A DNA stretch of 57,284 nucleotides from an uncultured Clostridia bacterium (GTDB taxonomy: Bacteria; Bacillota; Clostridia; Oscillospirales; Acutalibacteraceae). Shown here piece after piece: positions 49,210 through 57,284 of this stretch. Made by a program: the position numbers and the translations under genes. The notes under the pieces were generated by a model. The model had not been told where the DNA came from. It made no database searches and saw only the letters and a program-made list of their open reading frames with translations. The stretch's first letter is position 1; every line of letters starts with the position of its first letter. The stretch covers positions 1 to 57,284 of the forward strand of contig CAMHHL010000005.1 of assembly GCA_946184925.1 (NCBI GenBank), written 5' to 3'.

Positions 49210-50619
49210 TTATTTAGCAGTTCTCTTTCTGTAGATTACGAAAAGAACAGCTGCGCCTGCGATAAGAGCAATACCGCAGATTGTGAATACCATTGTGCCC
49301 TCGCCGCCGGTGTTGGGAACGATAATCTTGGGATCCTTAACCTGGAGTGTAAGAGCGTCATTCTTTACGCCGTCGCCTGTAACCGTACCGTCAGCTCCGA
49401 TTGTAATCGCGAAGATGTGACCGTTAAGAGCGTAGCCTTCCGGAGCAGATGTCTCCTTGACATAATAATCGCCCGGCTCAAGACCCTGGAATGTAGCGAT
49501 ACCGTTTGTTGTCTTGATTTCGCCTGTAATCTTGCCGTTTGTGTAAGCTGTTGTAGCCTGTCTGTTTGTGTAAACAGTGAAGCCCGCCTGCTTGTCAGTG
49601 ATTACATTGCCGTCTGTGTCGGTCTTTTCAACCTTGAACTGGAAGGTCTTAACCTTTCTTGTCTTTTCGATGGGGTCGCTCTCAACACCGCTGTTGTTCT
49701 TGTAGGTGTATGTGAGTGTGTTTACATTGCCTGCTGTTGTGTAATCAACAGCGTCGCCTGTGAGCTGAGCAGTGTATGTAATCTTGATGTTCTTGTAACC
49801 TGCTGTGTAGAGAGCAGGAGTCTGAGTCTCTGCGAAAGTAATTGTGAAGGTCTTGTCGCCGGCAGCCGGGCTTGAAGATGTGAAGCCTGTTGTGATTTCT
49901 GTCTCTGAGCCTGTTTCCGATACGCCGTAAACCTTAAGACCGCTCTTGTAGGAAAGTCCCTTTGTCATTGTATCAACAAACTTGATTTCCTTAGCGGGAA
50001 GAGTTGCGGAACCGGGAACGGAGCCTGTGAGTACAAAGCCAATCTCGTCGCCTACCTTGGCTGTTTTCTCGGCAGCGTCGGCAGTTGCGAAGGTCTTTGT
50101 AGCGTCAGGTGTGTCTGTGGCTGTCTTTGTGTCAGCGATTGTTACAGTGTTAACCCAACCGTTGTCGTAGTAAGGAAGAGCAAAAACGCTGCTCTGAGCC
50201 TTTGTTACGCCTGAGGGCTGAGTTGTCCACTTAACATAGTAAACGCCTGCGTCGCTGAGAGCAACGGTCTCTGTCTTGGTTGATGTGAAAGCGACTGTCT
50301 GAACGCTCTTTCCGTCGAGTGTTGCAGCAGTGAGTCCCTCAACAGCCTGGAAGAGAGCCGCGCTTGTGTTGTCGTTTGCGCCTGTGTAGCCTGCCTTGAT
50401 TGCAGCTTCTACAGCTGTGCTTCCGGTGTTGTCAACAAAGCTTGAGAACTCGCCGGTCTCGGGATCCATTGCTGCAACCTTGTAGACAGTAGCTGTGAAT
50501 CCGCTTTTACCATTGATGTTGAGTGTGTAGCCGACAGCGCCTGCTGTAAAGGGAACAGCCATAACAGCGAGCATAAGAACTGCCAGAACGATTGAGATTA
50601 ATCTCTTTGTGGTTTTCAT
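49210..50619 (-). CDS. backbone (major) pilin, sortase-anchored
   Basis: A 469-residue secreted subunit. Signal peptide to about residue 28 (AGA); an N-terminal domain; a middle isopeptide-type domain (about 170-320); and a C-terminal Cna-B domain with the E-box YVKETSAPEGY at 386-396. The sorting signal is VPNTG (434-438), a variant of LPxTG, followed by a membrane helix and RKR. The segment GWVNTVTIADTK (154-165) is in the place of a pilin motif and would supply the linking lysine, although the YPKN pattern is altered. The start is the ATG at 50619 with AAAAGGAG upstream. A promoter inside the gap to the adhesin gene may raise its level. Confidence 0.92.
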   Translation of the reverse strand: MKTTKRLISIVLAVLMLAVMAVPFTAGAVGYTLNINGKSGFTATVYKVAAMDPETGEFSSFVDNTGSTAVEAAIKAGYTGANDNTSAALFQAVEGLTAATLDGKSVQTVAFTSTKTETVALSDAGVYYVKWTTQPSGVTKAQSSVFALPYYDNGWVNTVTIADTKTATDTPDATKTFATADAAEKTAKVGDEIGFVLTGSVPGSATLPAKEIKFVDTMTKGLSYKSGLKVYGVSETGSETEITTGFTSSSPAAGDKTFTITFAETQTPALYTAGYKNIKITYTAQLTGDAVDYTTAGNVNTLTYTYKNNSGVESDPIEKTRKVKTFQFKVEKTDTDGNVITDKQAGFTVYTNRQATTAYTNGKITGEIKTTNGIATFQGLEPGDYYVKETSAPEGYALNGHIFAITIGADGTVTGDGVKNDALTLQVKDPKIIVPNTGGEGTMVFTICGIALIAGAAVLFVIYRKRTAK

Positions 50620-50659
50620 TTTCTTGTTTCTCCTTTTCTTCATAAAATATATGTAATTT

Positions 50660-50688
50660 ATTATAACCGATGAGGGTTAACTGATTAA
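50660..50688 (-). promoter_or_regulatory. possible internal promoter for the backbone pilin
   Basis: Minus-strand TTAATC (50683-50688), 17 nt, TATAAT (50660-50665), at the end of the adhesin gene. It would explain higher expression of the shaft subunit. Confidence 0.5.
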
Positions 50689-53600
50689 TGGCGGCATACA
50701 TACCGCGGTTTTACCTTGCGCTTTACGGCATAGCCTGTCGCGAGGAGGGCGCCTGTGCCGAGGAGCCCGAAGCCGATGTACATCAACTGAGCCACGCCGG
50801 AGCCGCTTGAGTTCGGCATAACAACCTTTGCGTCAACCAAGCCGAAGGTGAAATTCGTGCTCGGAGCGTCGGCAAGGGTGATGTAGGTCTTTGTATAGTT
50901 CGGGAGGAAGCCTTCGGTCGGTGTGTACTCGAATACACAATAGACCTGTTTTGTGCTCGTGTTCACGTCTGTTGTCCAGACTACCTCGGAACCGCTCTTC
51001 CTGAACAAGCCCTCGCTCTGATAGAACGGAAGGTTGTCAAAGACCGCGGAAGCGTTCGCGCCGTTCATCGAGGTGCGCTTGAGGGTAACTCTGTCGCCGG
51101 CGGTTTGATTTGCTTCCACAAGAGCGTTTATCGCCGCCGGAGTGAGGAGCGAATCGACGTCGCTCTCGGACGAAACCTTGATGAGCGCAAACTGAGTTCC
51201 GACTACAGGCTGATTGTTTGAATCGGTCTTGTTGACGGTGATTGTGCCCTTCTTCGTGGTGTTCGCGAATACCGGCGGCGTCTTGCCGTCGGTTCCGACG
51301 AGGGTTGTGCACGCTTCGTTTGAATAGTAGACAGGATCGGAAACCGAGCCTTCCGTTACCGTTATCTTGGCGTAATAGGTGTGATTATCGTATGTATACT
51401 GAGGAGCCGAGGAGCTCTTGTCAGTCTCTGTAAGGCGGAAGATGTAATCGCCCTTATTCTCGTTGCTCGGGATTACGCTGAACGCGTCAAACTCCGCTAT
51501 ACCGCTGTCGTTTGTGGCGGTCTTGGTGTTCTCGGCGTAAATATCCTCGAGCCCGGTTGTCTGAGTTTCGGACTGCTTAATCCACTTCATCAGCTTAGCC
51601 GTGAAGGAGAACTCCGTGCCGGTGTAGGTGTTGCCGTCGAGCGTCTTTGAAACCGAGAGGTTCTGGCTTGCAGGCTTCTCCTCGTTGTTGAACACAACAC
51701 TGTTCGAAGTCGTTGCAACCGTTCCGCTGACAGTACCTGCCGCCCTGTTGCGGTAGCCGGCGCGGTAAGCCTCGGTAATCTGATAGGGTGTTCCGACCGG
51801 AATATCGGGGAAGTTGATGACCTGGTCGGGTCTCATGTGAACCGTTCCGTTATCGGCGACATATATATCCGAGCTGCCTTCGTACTGATATTCGAGGTCG
51901 TAGGCTTCAAATGTTCCGTCGTGGTCGAGGTCAAGCTTGATTGTGAACTCGAACGGAACGGGAGCGTTGCTCAGCTCGTTTGTATTTTCCTTATATAAGT
52001 GCTTATAAAGACTAATCGGAGCGGAAATCAGCTCGTTAGTGAACTCAGCCATGAGAATCGTTCGCTCGTCGGCGCTGGTTGCGCCTGAGTCGTCAAGCTT
52101 ATTCTTGAAATCAAAGGACGCGTTCCTTGTTATATTTCCCGTCCATACGCTTGTACCGTTGATGATATCGTTGACCTCGATATCGGTGTTGTAGTTGAAG
52201 AACGACGGAGTTTTCTCGCTGAGCTCGATATGACTTCCGTAGACAAGGTCTGTATCGTGCTGGAACTTCGCCTCGTCATAGTGCTTGAGGCTGAAGGCGC
52301 CGTTTTTGATTGTCTCTGTTCCGGTGGAGTCGTCGGCATAGCGCATATGATATGTCTTGCCGGCGGAACCGCCGTAGAGTGCGGAATCCTGCTTCAAGAT
52401 GAAATCAAAATCCTCGTTCTGAGCGAGCTGTTCAACCTCGCTCTCGATACCGGCGTTAACATTCTCAACCTCGACCTCCTTATAGACGTCGAGCTCGTTC
52501 TGAATAGGCTGGATTGAGAACTCAATTCTGAGGTTCGAATCGTTGGTGCCGCGCTCCATATAGAAAACAGTCATCTGATGCTTCTTTGTGGGGTCGGTGT
52601 TGTTGATTGTGAAGTCCTTGCTCACCGACGACTGCTTGAGTGTATCCTTGACCGAGCTGCCGTTCGGCTCGTTGAGGACGGTGTAAACCTTGTCGGCTGT
52701 TGCCCTCACCTTGTTAGTACCGTAACCGAAGTTGATTGTACCGGTTGTCGGTGTATGAGCGCCGCCGAGGTCAAGCACGAGGTTTCCGTCAACGAATACC
52801 CAAACGTCGTCATCTCCGGAGTATTTGAACTCCGCAGGCTTGGTCGAGGTGAGCATTCCGTTCTCGGGTAGGGTGAACTCAAGATCCATCCTTACACCGA
52901 AGCCGTAGTTTCTCGGGGTCGTTCCCTTTTTGTTGAACGGGAAAAAGCCGTTGTTATTATCGAGCTTGCCGGCGACTCCGTTGCCGTTGTAATATGTAAG
53001 AGTATTATTGTCAAAATCGAACTGGATGTTATCCTTGCGGCTTGAGCCGTTGGAATCGAAGGTGTAGGTTTTGACCTTGGTTGTGTTGTCAACCGTCTCG
53101 ACAAACGGGAACTTCGCGTTGATAATCTTGGCTCTCTCGCTGCCGGTTACACGCTGGATTCCCGATTTGTAGGTGTCGGAGCTTACATCGCCGCCGTTTG
53201 TGCAGACGATATTCGTAAATCTGCTGACAACCCATTCGCCGTTCTCTTGATAGTTCCAGAAGTTGGAGCTGTAGTTGGTTGAATTCGCGAGCTGAACACT
53301 TTTCAGATTCTTATCAACCACATAGCGGTAGAGAATGCCTGTCTTGCCGCCGATTGTAACGGCGGAGCTTGTGACCTTGTCGGGATGGATGTCCTTCACG
53401 ACGAGACCGCTGCTGTTCCAGAAGTTAGCGTAAATGCCGTTCTGACCGAGGTTCTTGTCGTCGAGGATATAGAGTACTTCCTTTTCGGTCTGGGCTTTTT
53501 CCATCAGCCAGCTATTGTCGAAGTACGGAGCCTTGAGCGTATCGGTCACCATCAGTTCGCCGTTTTTGAGGCTGTTCTTAACAAGTCCCATTACGCTTCG

Positions 53601-55079
53601 GTGGTTGTCGCCGCCGAGGAAGTTTGAGTTGTTGGCGCCGTTGAAGTAATCGTGATTGATTGCGGGGGAACGGCTGCCGTTTATTGCGTTATAGTAATTG
53701 GTTATGAATGAATTTAAGTTGTGGTCGTCGCCGAAGAGGAGCGGATATCTCCAGTTGTTATTGCTGAGGGCGACATCCTTAACATCGTCGTTAAGGTTGC
53801 TGAACTGCATTCTGTATTGCGAACCGTCGGGACCCGCCGCGCCGCTGAAGTCATCGTCGTTGAGGTTCTTTCTCCAACCTGCTGCACGCTCGTTGTTTGA
53901 ATAATAGTCGTAGTAATAAGCGTCAAATCCGACGACCTTGCCGCCGCCTGTGGGCGTTACGGACGAGAAATTGTTGTTTGAAATCGTGATATCCGACGGA
54001 CGGATGTCTGTCGTCATAGCGTTCTCGAGGGTTGTCCAGCTTCTGTTTTTGGCAACAAAAACCGGCTCCTCCTCGTCGTTGAAAATCGAACCCTGGTCCT
54101 TCTTATCCGAGGTCTTGAAGTCAGAACCCGTCGAGAAAGAAACATAGGAGTCGAAATAGACGTCAGCCTTGAAAATCAGAGGACTGTCGCTGTATTTTGT
54201 CATCTGCACCGAGGTGTAGAACGGCTCGTCGTCATCGTCGTCATAGTGTACATACGCCGTGCTCCACGCGGAGTTGGGCTTGAAGTAGACGGTTTTCTTC
54301 GTGGTTGAGGAGTTATACTTTGACCACTTAGCCGTTGACTTTGAGGTGAGATAAAGGTCGTTGAGCGAATCGCTGTATCTGTCGGCTACCGAAGCGGTTG
54401 CCGTAGCCTCAACATCGGTGTACACAACCCACTTGTTCTGCTTGTGGTCGTAGTACTTCGGGGACGAAGCAGTTGCCTTTGTGAGCGTGAGGTCGGCGGT
54501 TTTTGTTGAATCTCCGCCTCCGTTGAAGATTACATTTGTGAACGCTCCCTGATTGAACGCCTTGAAATACATAGTTCCGCTTACGCTGTCCATATCAGCT
54601 CCGGGGAAGTCGGCGTTGTGGCTGTTGCTTGTATTGTTCCACGCGTAGACCTTTATCGCTGACCAGCCTGAGCTTTTCTCGCAGAAAACAACATCCTTTC
54701 CGGAATTTGCGGAAATTTTGCTCTTCATTGCGCTGAGCACTGTGTTCTTGCTGTCGTTGACCTTTTCAACAACAATGCTCGCCGCTCCCGAAACACCGGA
54801 AACAGTGACCTTGTTGCCGCTCGGAGTCAGAATTTGCTCCGTTCCGACGGCAGTACCGCCGGAGTTCAAAAAGCGAACTCTGATTTTGGAACCCTGCCAG
54901 CTGCTGTCCTGAAGATTGATATTGATGCTCTCGCCGCCGGAGAGTGTAGCCGAGCCCGCGGCGTTAACCACGGTAGGCGCAATGCTCACCCCGACAAAGG
55001 TCGATGCAACCATCAGAACCGCAAGCAGCACAACACAAGCTCTTGTGGAGAACCTGCGGAGTCCGTGCTTTTGTCGCAT
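50685..55079 (-). CDS. large pilus tip adhesin with starch-binding-like and fibro-slime domains
   Basis: A 1464-residue secreted protein. Signal peptide to about 40; residues ~128-221 resemble starch-binding module CBM26 (VYAWNN, FPGADM, VIFNGGG, TADLTL, YYDHKQNKWV); ~262-325 start as a second, similar module (VYFKPNSAWSTAYVHY); ~330-680 unassigned, rich in Asn and Tyr; ~684-860 a fibro-slime domain (YSGDDDVWVFVDGNLVLDLGG, FYMERGTNDSNLRIEF); ~1020-1130 and ~1138-1275 pilin-type isopeptide domains (Spy0128/FctA-like, second with RLTETD and YDNHTYYAKITV); ~1277-1410 Cna-B; sorting region VMPNSSGSG near 1420, membrane helix and basic tail. The sorting motif departs from LPxTG. It is first in the operon, with GGGAGG before the ATG. 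Confidence 0.88.
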   Translation of the reverse strand: MRQKHGLRRFSTRACVVLLAVLMVASTFVGVSIAPTVVNAAGSATLSGGESININLQDSSWQGSKIRVRFLNSGGTAVGTEQILTPSGNKVTVSGVSGAASIVVEKVNDSKNTVLSAMKSKISANSGKDVVFCEKSSGWSAIKVYAWNNTSNSHNADFPGADMDSVSGTMYFKAFNQGAFTNVIFNGGGDSTKTADLTLTKATASSPKYYDHKQNKWVVYTDVEATATASVADRYSDSLNDLYLTSKSTAKWSKYNSSTTKKTVYFKPNSAWSTAYVHYDDDDDEPFYTSVQMTKYSDSPLIFKADVYFDSYVSFSTGSDFKTSDKKDQGSIFNDEEEPVFVAKNRSWTTLENAMTTDIRPSDITISNNNFSSVTPTGGGKVVGFDAYYYDYYSNNERAAGWRKNLNDDDFSGAAGPDGSQYRMQFSNLNDDVKDVALSNNNWRYPLLFGDDHNLNSFITNYYNAINGSRSPAINHDYFNGANNSNFLGGDNHRSVMGLVKNSLKNGELMVTDTLKAPYFDNSWLMEKAQTEKEVLYILDDKNLGQNGIYANFWNSSGLVVKDIHPDKVTSSAVTIGGKTGILYRYVVDKNLKSVQLANSTNYSSNFWNYQENGEWVVSRFTNIVCTNGGDVSSDTYKSGIQRVTGSERAKIINAKFPFVETVDNTTKVKTYTFDSNGSSRKDNIQFDFDNNTLTYYNGNGVAGKLDNNNGFFPFNKKGTTPRNYGFGVRMDLEFTLPENGMLTSTKPAEFKYSGDDDVWVFVDGNLVLDLGGAHTPTTGTINFGYGTNKVRATADKVYTVLNEPNGSSVKDTLKQSSVSKDFTINNTDPTKKHQMTVFYMERGTNDSNLRIEFSIQPIQNELDVYKEVEVENVNAGIESEVEQLAQNEDFDFILKQDSALYGGSAGKTYHMRYADDSTGTETIKNGAFSLKHYDEAKFQHDTDLVYGSHIELSEKTPSFFNYNTDIEVNDIINGTSVWTGNITRNASFDFKNKLDDSGATSADERTILMAEFTNELISAPISLYKHLYKENTNELSNAPVPFEFTIKLDLDHDGTFEAYDLEYQYEGSSDIYVADNGTVHMRPDQVINFPDIPVGTPYQITEAYRAGYRNRAAGTVSGTVATTSNSVVFNNEEKPASQNLSVSKTLDGNTYTGTEFSFTAKLMKWIKQSETQTTGLEDIYAENTKTATNDSGIAEFDAFSVIPSNENKGDYIFRLTETDKSSSAPQYTYDNHTYYAKITVTEGSVSDPVYYSNEACTTLVGTDGKTPPVFANTTKKGTITVNKTDSNNQPVVGTQFALIKVSSESDVDSLLTPAAINALVEANQTAGDRVTLKRTSMNGANASAVFDNLPFYQSEGLFRKSGSEVVWTTDVNTSTKQVYCVFEYTPTEGFLPNYTKTYITLADAPSTNFTFGLVDAKVVMPNSSGSGVAQLMYIGFGLLGTGALLATGYAVKRKVKPRYVCRH

Positions 55080-55169
55080 TATTTTTCCTCCCTGCTATTT
55101 ATATGTTAGATAAACTATTTTGCTGACCGAAAACTGACGGATTCTCCGCCGGTTTACGGTATCTACCTT

Positions 55170-55198
55170 ATTCTACAACAATAATTCTTTAAAGTCAA
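55170..55198 (-). promoter_or_regulatory. promoter of the pilus operon
   Basis: Minus-strand TTGACT (55193-55198), 17 nt, TAGAAT (55170-55175), giving a leader of about 85 nt. The AT-rich rest of 55199-55270 shows nothing further. Confidence 0.72.
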
Positions 55199-55276
55199 TT
55201 AAAATTTGTTTACAATATTCACATATTTTGGAGCTCAAATTAATGCAAATTATCCAATATGCTTCCTGACGCAAAA

Positions 55277-55301
55277 GAGCCTGCCCTTTCCGGGCAGGCT
55301 C
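55277..55301 (-). terminator. terminator after the alcohol dehydrogenase remnant
   Basis: Perfect 10-bp stem GAGCCTGCCC/GGGCAGGCTC with a 5-nt loop, followed by TTTTGC on the minus strand. Confidence 0.8.
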
Positions 55302-55320
55302 CTGTCATTAAAAATTTTTA

Positions 55321-55620
55321 TCAAACCATAATTTTTCTGTAAAGCACCTTGAGCTCAGCGGTGTTGGTATCTCTCGGATTTCCGGGGCAGCAAGCGTCTG
55401 CAAAGGCGTCGGCGGCGAGCACGTCGAGGTCCTCTTCCCTGACCTTTTCGTTCTTCTCCGGGATTCCGACATCGGCGGAAAGCTGCTTAACAGCGTCTAC
55501 GGCAGCCTTTCTGTATTCCTCAACAGTCATCTCGTCAACACCCTTGACGCCCATTGCGCGTGCAATCTCGCGGTATTTCTCGCCCGTGAACTCCTGATTG
55601 TACTCCATAACAATTTGAGC
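55321..55620 (-). pseudogene. 3' remnant of an iron-containing alcohol dehydrogenase
   Basis: The last ~95 residues read IVMEYNQEFTGEKYREIARAMGV, then EKNEKVREEDLDVLAADAFADACCPGNPRDTNTAELKVLYRKIMV, which is the C-terminal end of the Fe-ADH family (VMEFN.., LA.DA..DACC..NPR, ..LY). Homology stops abruptly near 55618; the bases before it belong to the tail of the endolysin unit. The catalytic domain and iron ligands are missing, so it cannot be functional. A reading frame continuing upstream into the endolysin gene is an artefact. Confidence 0.85.
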
Positions 55621-55660
55621 TGTACGCTTCTGTTCTATCCGGTGCTTTTGAAAATCCGAA

Positions 55661-56620
55661 TCATTTTGCCGATTTGAGGTAGTAGGCTTTTCCTTTTGCC
55701 TTGACATATTTATAGCCGGAAAATCTTCCGCTGAGAATTGTGCAGATGATTTTGACCTCTGTGCCGGCAGGAAGCTTGCGCGGCACCTTGCCGAGCTTTC
55801 CGCCGGACACAAGCCGCGCGCGGCGGTTCGTGGTGAGCCTTATCTTATGAAAAGCACTGAGCCCGTGAGCCGAAAGCAAAAAGTTCATGACGAAGTAGCT
55901 CTCGCCGAGATACTCGACCTTGCTCCAGCCCCAGCCGTCGTCCCAAAGCAGGCGGAGCTTCGTGCCCTTGGGCACCGCAACGGACGGAACCGCGCCCGAG
56001 GCGACATCCTTATAAGCCTTGTCATAAAGGCGGCAGGCGCGCTTGGTCACGCAGCAGTCGTCGCAATCGTCATAGAGCGGACGTCCGTAGCCGTGTATAA
56101 ACGAAGAACCGACGGCGTACGCCTTCTCGGCAACGCATCCGCCGTTTGCAACCACACCGGGGGCGGAGGTCGTATTTCCCTCGACAGTGCGGACAATGCC
56201 GTTATTGACCTCTATTACGATTCCGGTGTGGCACGGCTCGCCTGAGCTGTCCATGAAGAAAATCTGGTCGCCCTTCTTGGGTGTGGAGAAATATCTTCCC
56301 CTCGCCTTGTAATAGAGCACGGAATAGTAGCATCCGGCTCCGCCGCTCTTCTTGGGCTGGCAGAGCAGACGGCGCGCGTTCTCCTCTCCGAACGACTTGA
56401 TGAACAGCCAGTCAACAAACACATCGCACCAGTCGAAGCCGTTCTTGGGCGTGTTATAAAAATCGGGACAGTTTTTGTCGATATAATCGGCGTACTTATT
56501 GTAATTCCCGAACCCGGGGTTGGCGGTTTTGCTGCCGAGCTCCGAGTTCGAAGCCTTCTCGAGGTAGCCTCTCTCTCGGAGCGCGAGCGAAATCACCTTA
56601 TCCCTGAAAAATTCCGACAT
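55661..56620 (-). CDS. CHAP-domain endolysin with SH3-like wall-binding region
   Basis: A 319-residue cell-wall hydrolase. The N-terminal domain has the CHAP-type Cys65 (GFDWCDVFVDWLF), His131 (GEPCHTGIVIEV) and the following VRTVEGNT with a Glu, giving an amidase or peptidase active site. Two SH3-like segments follow (about 195-250 and 265-319, with LRLLWDDGWGWSKVEY and KYVKAKGKAYYL). There is no signal peptide, so release depends on the holin. The start is the ATG at 56620 with GGAGGTG; the holin stop is one base upstream. Confidence 0.88.
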   Translation of the reverse strand: MSEFFRDKVISLALRERGYLEKASNSELGSKTANPGFGNYNKYADYIDKNCPDFYNTPKNGFDWCDVFVDWLFIKSFGEENARRLLCQPKKSGGAGCYYSVLYYKARGRYFSTPKKGDQIFFMDSSGEPCHTGIVIEVNNGIVRTVEGNTTSAPGVVANGGCVAEKAYAVGSSFIHGYGRPLYDDCDDCCVTKRACRLYDKAYKDVASGAVPSVAVPKGTKLRLLWDDGWGWSKVEYLGESYFVMNFLLSAHGLSAFHKIRLTTNRRARLVSGGKLGKVPRKLPAGTEVKIICTILSGRFSGYKYVKAKGKAYYLKSAK

Positions 56621-56621
56621 T

Positions 56622-56810
56622 TCAATCCACCTCCGGAAGCCCTGCGATGCTCGTGAGCAGGCTGAGCAAGCCGGCAAGCGCGGCGGTTGAACCGACGACA
56701 ATCCAGTTTACCTGATGAATCATCGCCGTGACGCCGATTGTCGCTATTGCGCTCTGGGCGATTGTTTTGACCGCACGAACCATGGCGGCTTTAAACCACT
56801 TTTTTCTCAT
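56622..56810 (-). CDS. phage holin (r1t-like)
   Basis: A 62-residue protein beginning MRKKWFKAAMVRAVKTIAQ, with two hydrophobic helices (about 15-31 and 33-55). Size, position before an endolysin and the opening match small class II holins of Gram-positive phages. The start is the ATG at 56810 with GGGAG at 6-nt spacing; it begins 1 nt after the preceding stop. Confidence 0.82.
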   Translation of the reverse strand: MRKKWFKAAMVRAVKTIAQSAIATIGVTAMIHQVNWIVVGSTAALAGLLSLLTSIAGLPEVD

Positions 56811-56811
56811 A

Positions 56812-57051
56812 TTATTCTCCCTTCTCGAGGTCGTCAATACGGTGATTGGCAACCTTTATGCCGTTTTTTATCACCTGAATATCGGTCTCGAGGTTGTAAG
56901 TGCGCTCGACAAGCCTGTTATGCTTGTCCACCTTTTCCTCGAGCTGTCTGAGGCGGTAGGCTGTGAGACGGCTGTTGGCTATGATGCCAATCAGCGAGCC
57001 CGCAGCCGAACCGCAAATTCCGATTAAGGCGACAATAATCTCTGTTGTCAT
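56812..57051 (-). CDS. XhlA-like membrane protein of the lysis cassette
   Basis: A 79-residue protein with one N-terminal membrane helix (residues 4-24) and a coiled-coil tail (LRQLEEKVDKHNRLVERTYNLETDIQVIKNGIKVANHRIDDLEKGE). This layout occurs in haemolysin XhlA-type proteins, next to holin and endolysin in many Firmicutes prophages. GAGG lies 5 nt from the ATG. It opens the three-gene cassette. Confidence 0.8.
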   Translation of the reverse strand: MTTEIIVALIGICGSAAGSLIGIIANSRLTAYRLRQLEEKVDKHNRLVERTYNLETDIQVIKNGIKVANHRIDDLEKGE

Positions 57052-57098
57052 ATTAACCTCGCTTAACCCTTCTCACTTATACCCGGAAAAAAAGAAAA

Positions 57099-57120
57099 AA
57101 TTGCACTGTTTAGTGCAATT
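57099..57120 (-). terminator. terminator upstream of the lysis cassette
   Basis: Stem AATTGCACT/AGTGCAATT with a gttt loop, followed on the minus strand by TTTTTTCTTTTTTT. It lies only ~48 nt before the first lysis gene and would block transcription entering from the right. Confidence 0.85.
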
Positions 57121-57134
57121 TCCTCCAAAATATT

Positions 57135-57212
57135 TTCTATCTCTACCCTTTTGGCTTGAGTGCTCCTATCAAGGGTTTTGTTTGGGCTGTGTGTTGCTGT
57201 CCTATCAAACGT
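57135..57212 (+). repeat. dispersed repeat family A, locus 3
   Basis: Opens TCTCTACCCTTTTGGCTTGA, then GTGCTCCTATCAAGGGTTTTG, TTTGGGCTGTGTG and CTGTCCTATCAAACG: the same module order as loci 1 and 2, single copy without tandem units. The remaining bases to 57284 show no gene. Confidence 0.8.
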
Positions 57213-57284
57213 CAAAAGCCTTCCCTTGGGGGCAATGTCAACAACTTAAGCTTTATCGTTTTGATGGTACTTGTTCGAGCGATG

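Noticed and set aside
55321..55812. A 163-residue intact gene
   Set aside because: Only the last ~95 residues match Fe-ADH; the first part is the endolysin gene read in another frame.

Overview
The window reads as the chromosome of an anaerobic, low-to-mid-GC Gram-positive bacterium, most likely a gut member of the Clostridia (Oscillospirales/Ruminococcaceae-like). Signs of this are the split transketolase, type III pantothenate kinase, Rnf complex in the order C-D-G-E-A-B, a membrane pyrophosphatase of the K+-dependent type, class I two-subunit fumarase, FeoA-FeoA-FeoB with the small Cys-rich partner, sortase-anchored pili, and sigma-A promoters with strong Shine-Dalgarno sites. No rRNA, tRNA or CRISPR array was found. 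The genus is an inference; no database search was possible.

Layout. 1-5.4 kb: an antitoxin-PIN toxin reading frame, trxA-trxB, a repeat-rich spacer, split transketolase, coaX. 5.4-6.25 kb: a small cassette with a four-helix-bundle gene and an internally deleted second copy. 6.3-10.7 kb: ECF S component and birA; on the other strand an HD-domain/STAS pair and an NCS2 purine permease. 10.8-19.5 kb: a one-direction arginine operon argG-argH-argC-argJ-argB-GNAT-argD-argF with an ARG-box-like site at its promoter. 19.5-31 kb: flavin reductase and serine hydrolase, H+/Na+ pyrophosphatase, an XRE regulator, several membrane or soluble proteins of unknown role, DUF1015, lexA. 31-35.8 kb: fumarase, an OmpR-type two-component pair, nitroreductase. 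36-44.1 kb: rnfCDGEAB and the feo operon. 44.3-47 kb: two secreted leucine-rich-repeat proteins. 47.1-55.2 kb: a pilus operon (1464-residue adhesin, backbone pilin, two class C-type sortases). 55.3-57.1 kb: a truncated alcohol dehydrogenase remnant and a holin/endolysin cassette.

How parts work together. The arginine operon covers glutamate to arginine by the cyclic ArgJ route except for carbamoyl phosphate synthesis. Rnf and pyrophosphatase both build an ion gradient; Rnf and Fe-S fumarase need iron, which Feo supplies. The pilus adhesin carries a domain resembling starch-binding family CBM26, so the pilus may attach cells to starch.

Most notable. (1) The toxin-antitoxin frame is fused through a run of seven A; with six A it becomes a normal two-gene pair with an ATGA overlap. 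(2) The pilus tip is probably starch-binding, with non-standard sorting signals. (3) Two families of dispersed intergenic repeats are present: one modular with 51- and 93-nt tandem units at three loci, and one of ~170 nt with terminal inverted repeats and helices kept by paired changes at two loci. (4) Three unrelated loci are bounded by inverted arrays of 7-nt repeats, one of them around the four-helix-bundle cassette. (5) Two promoters are embedded in the terminator of the upstream gene.
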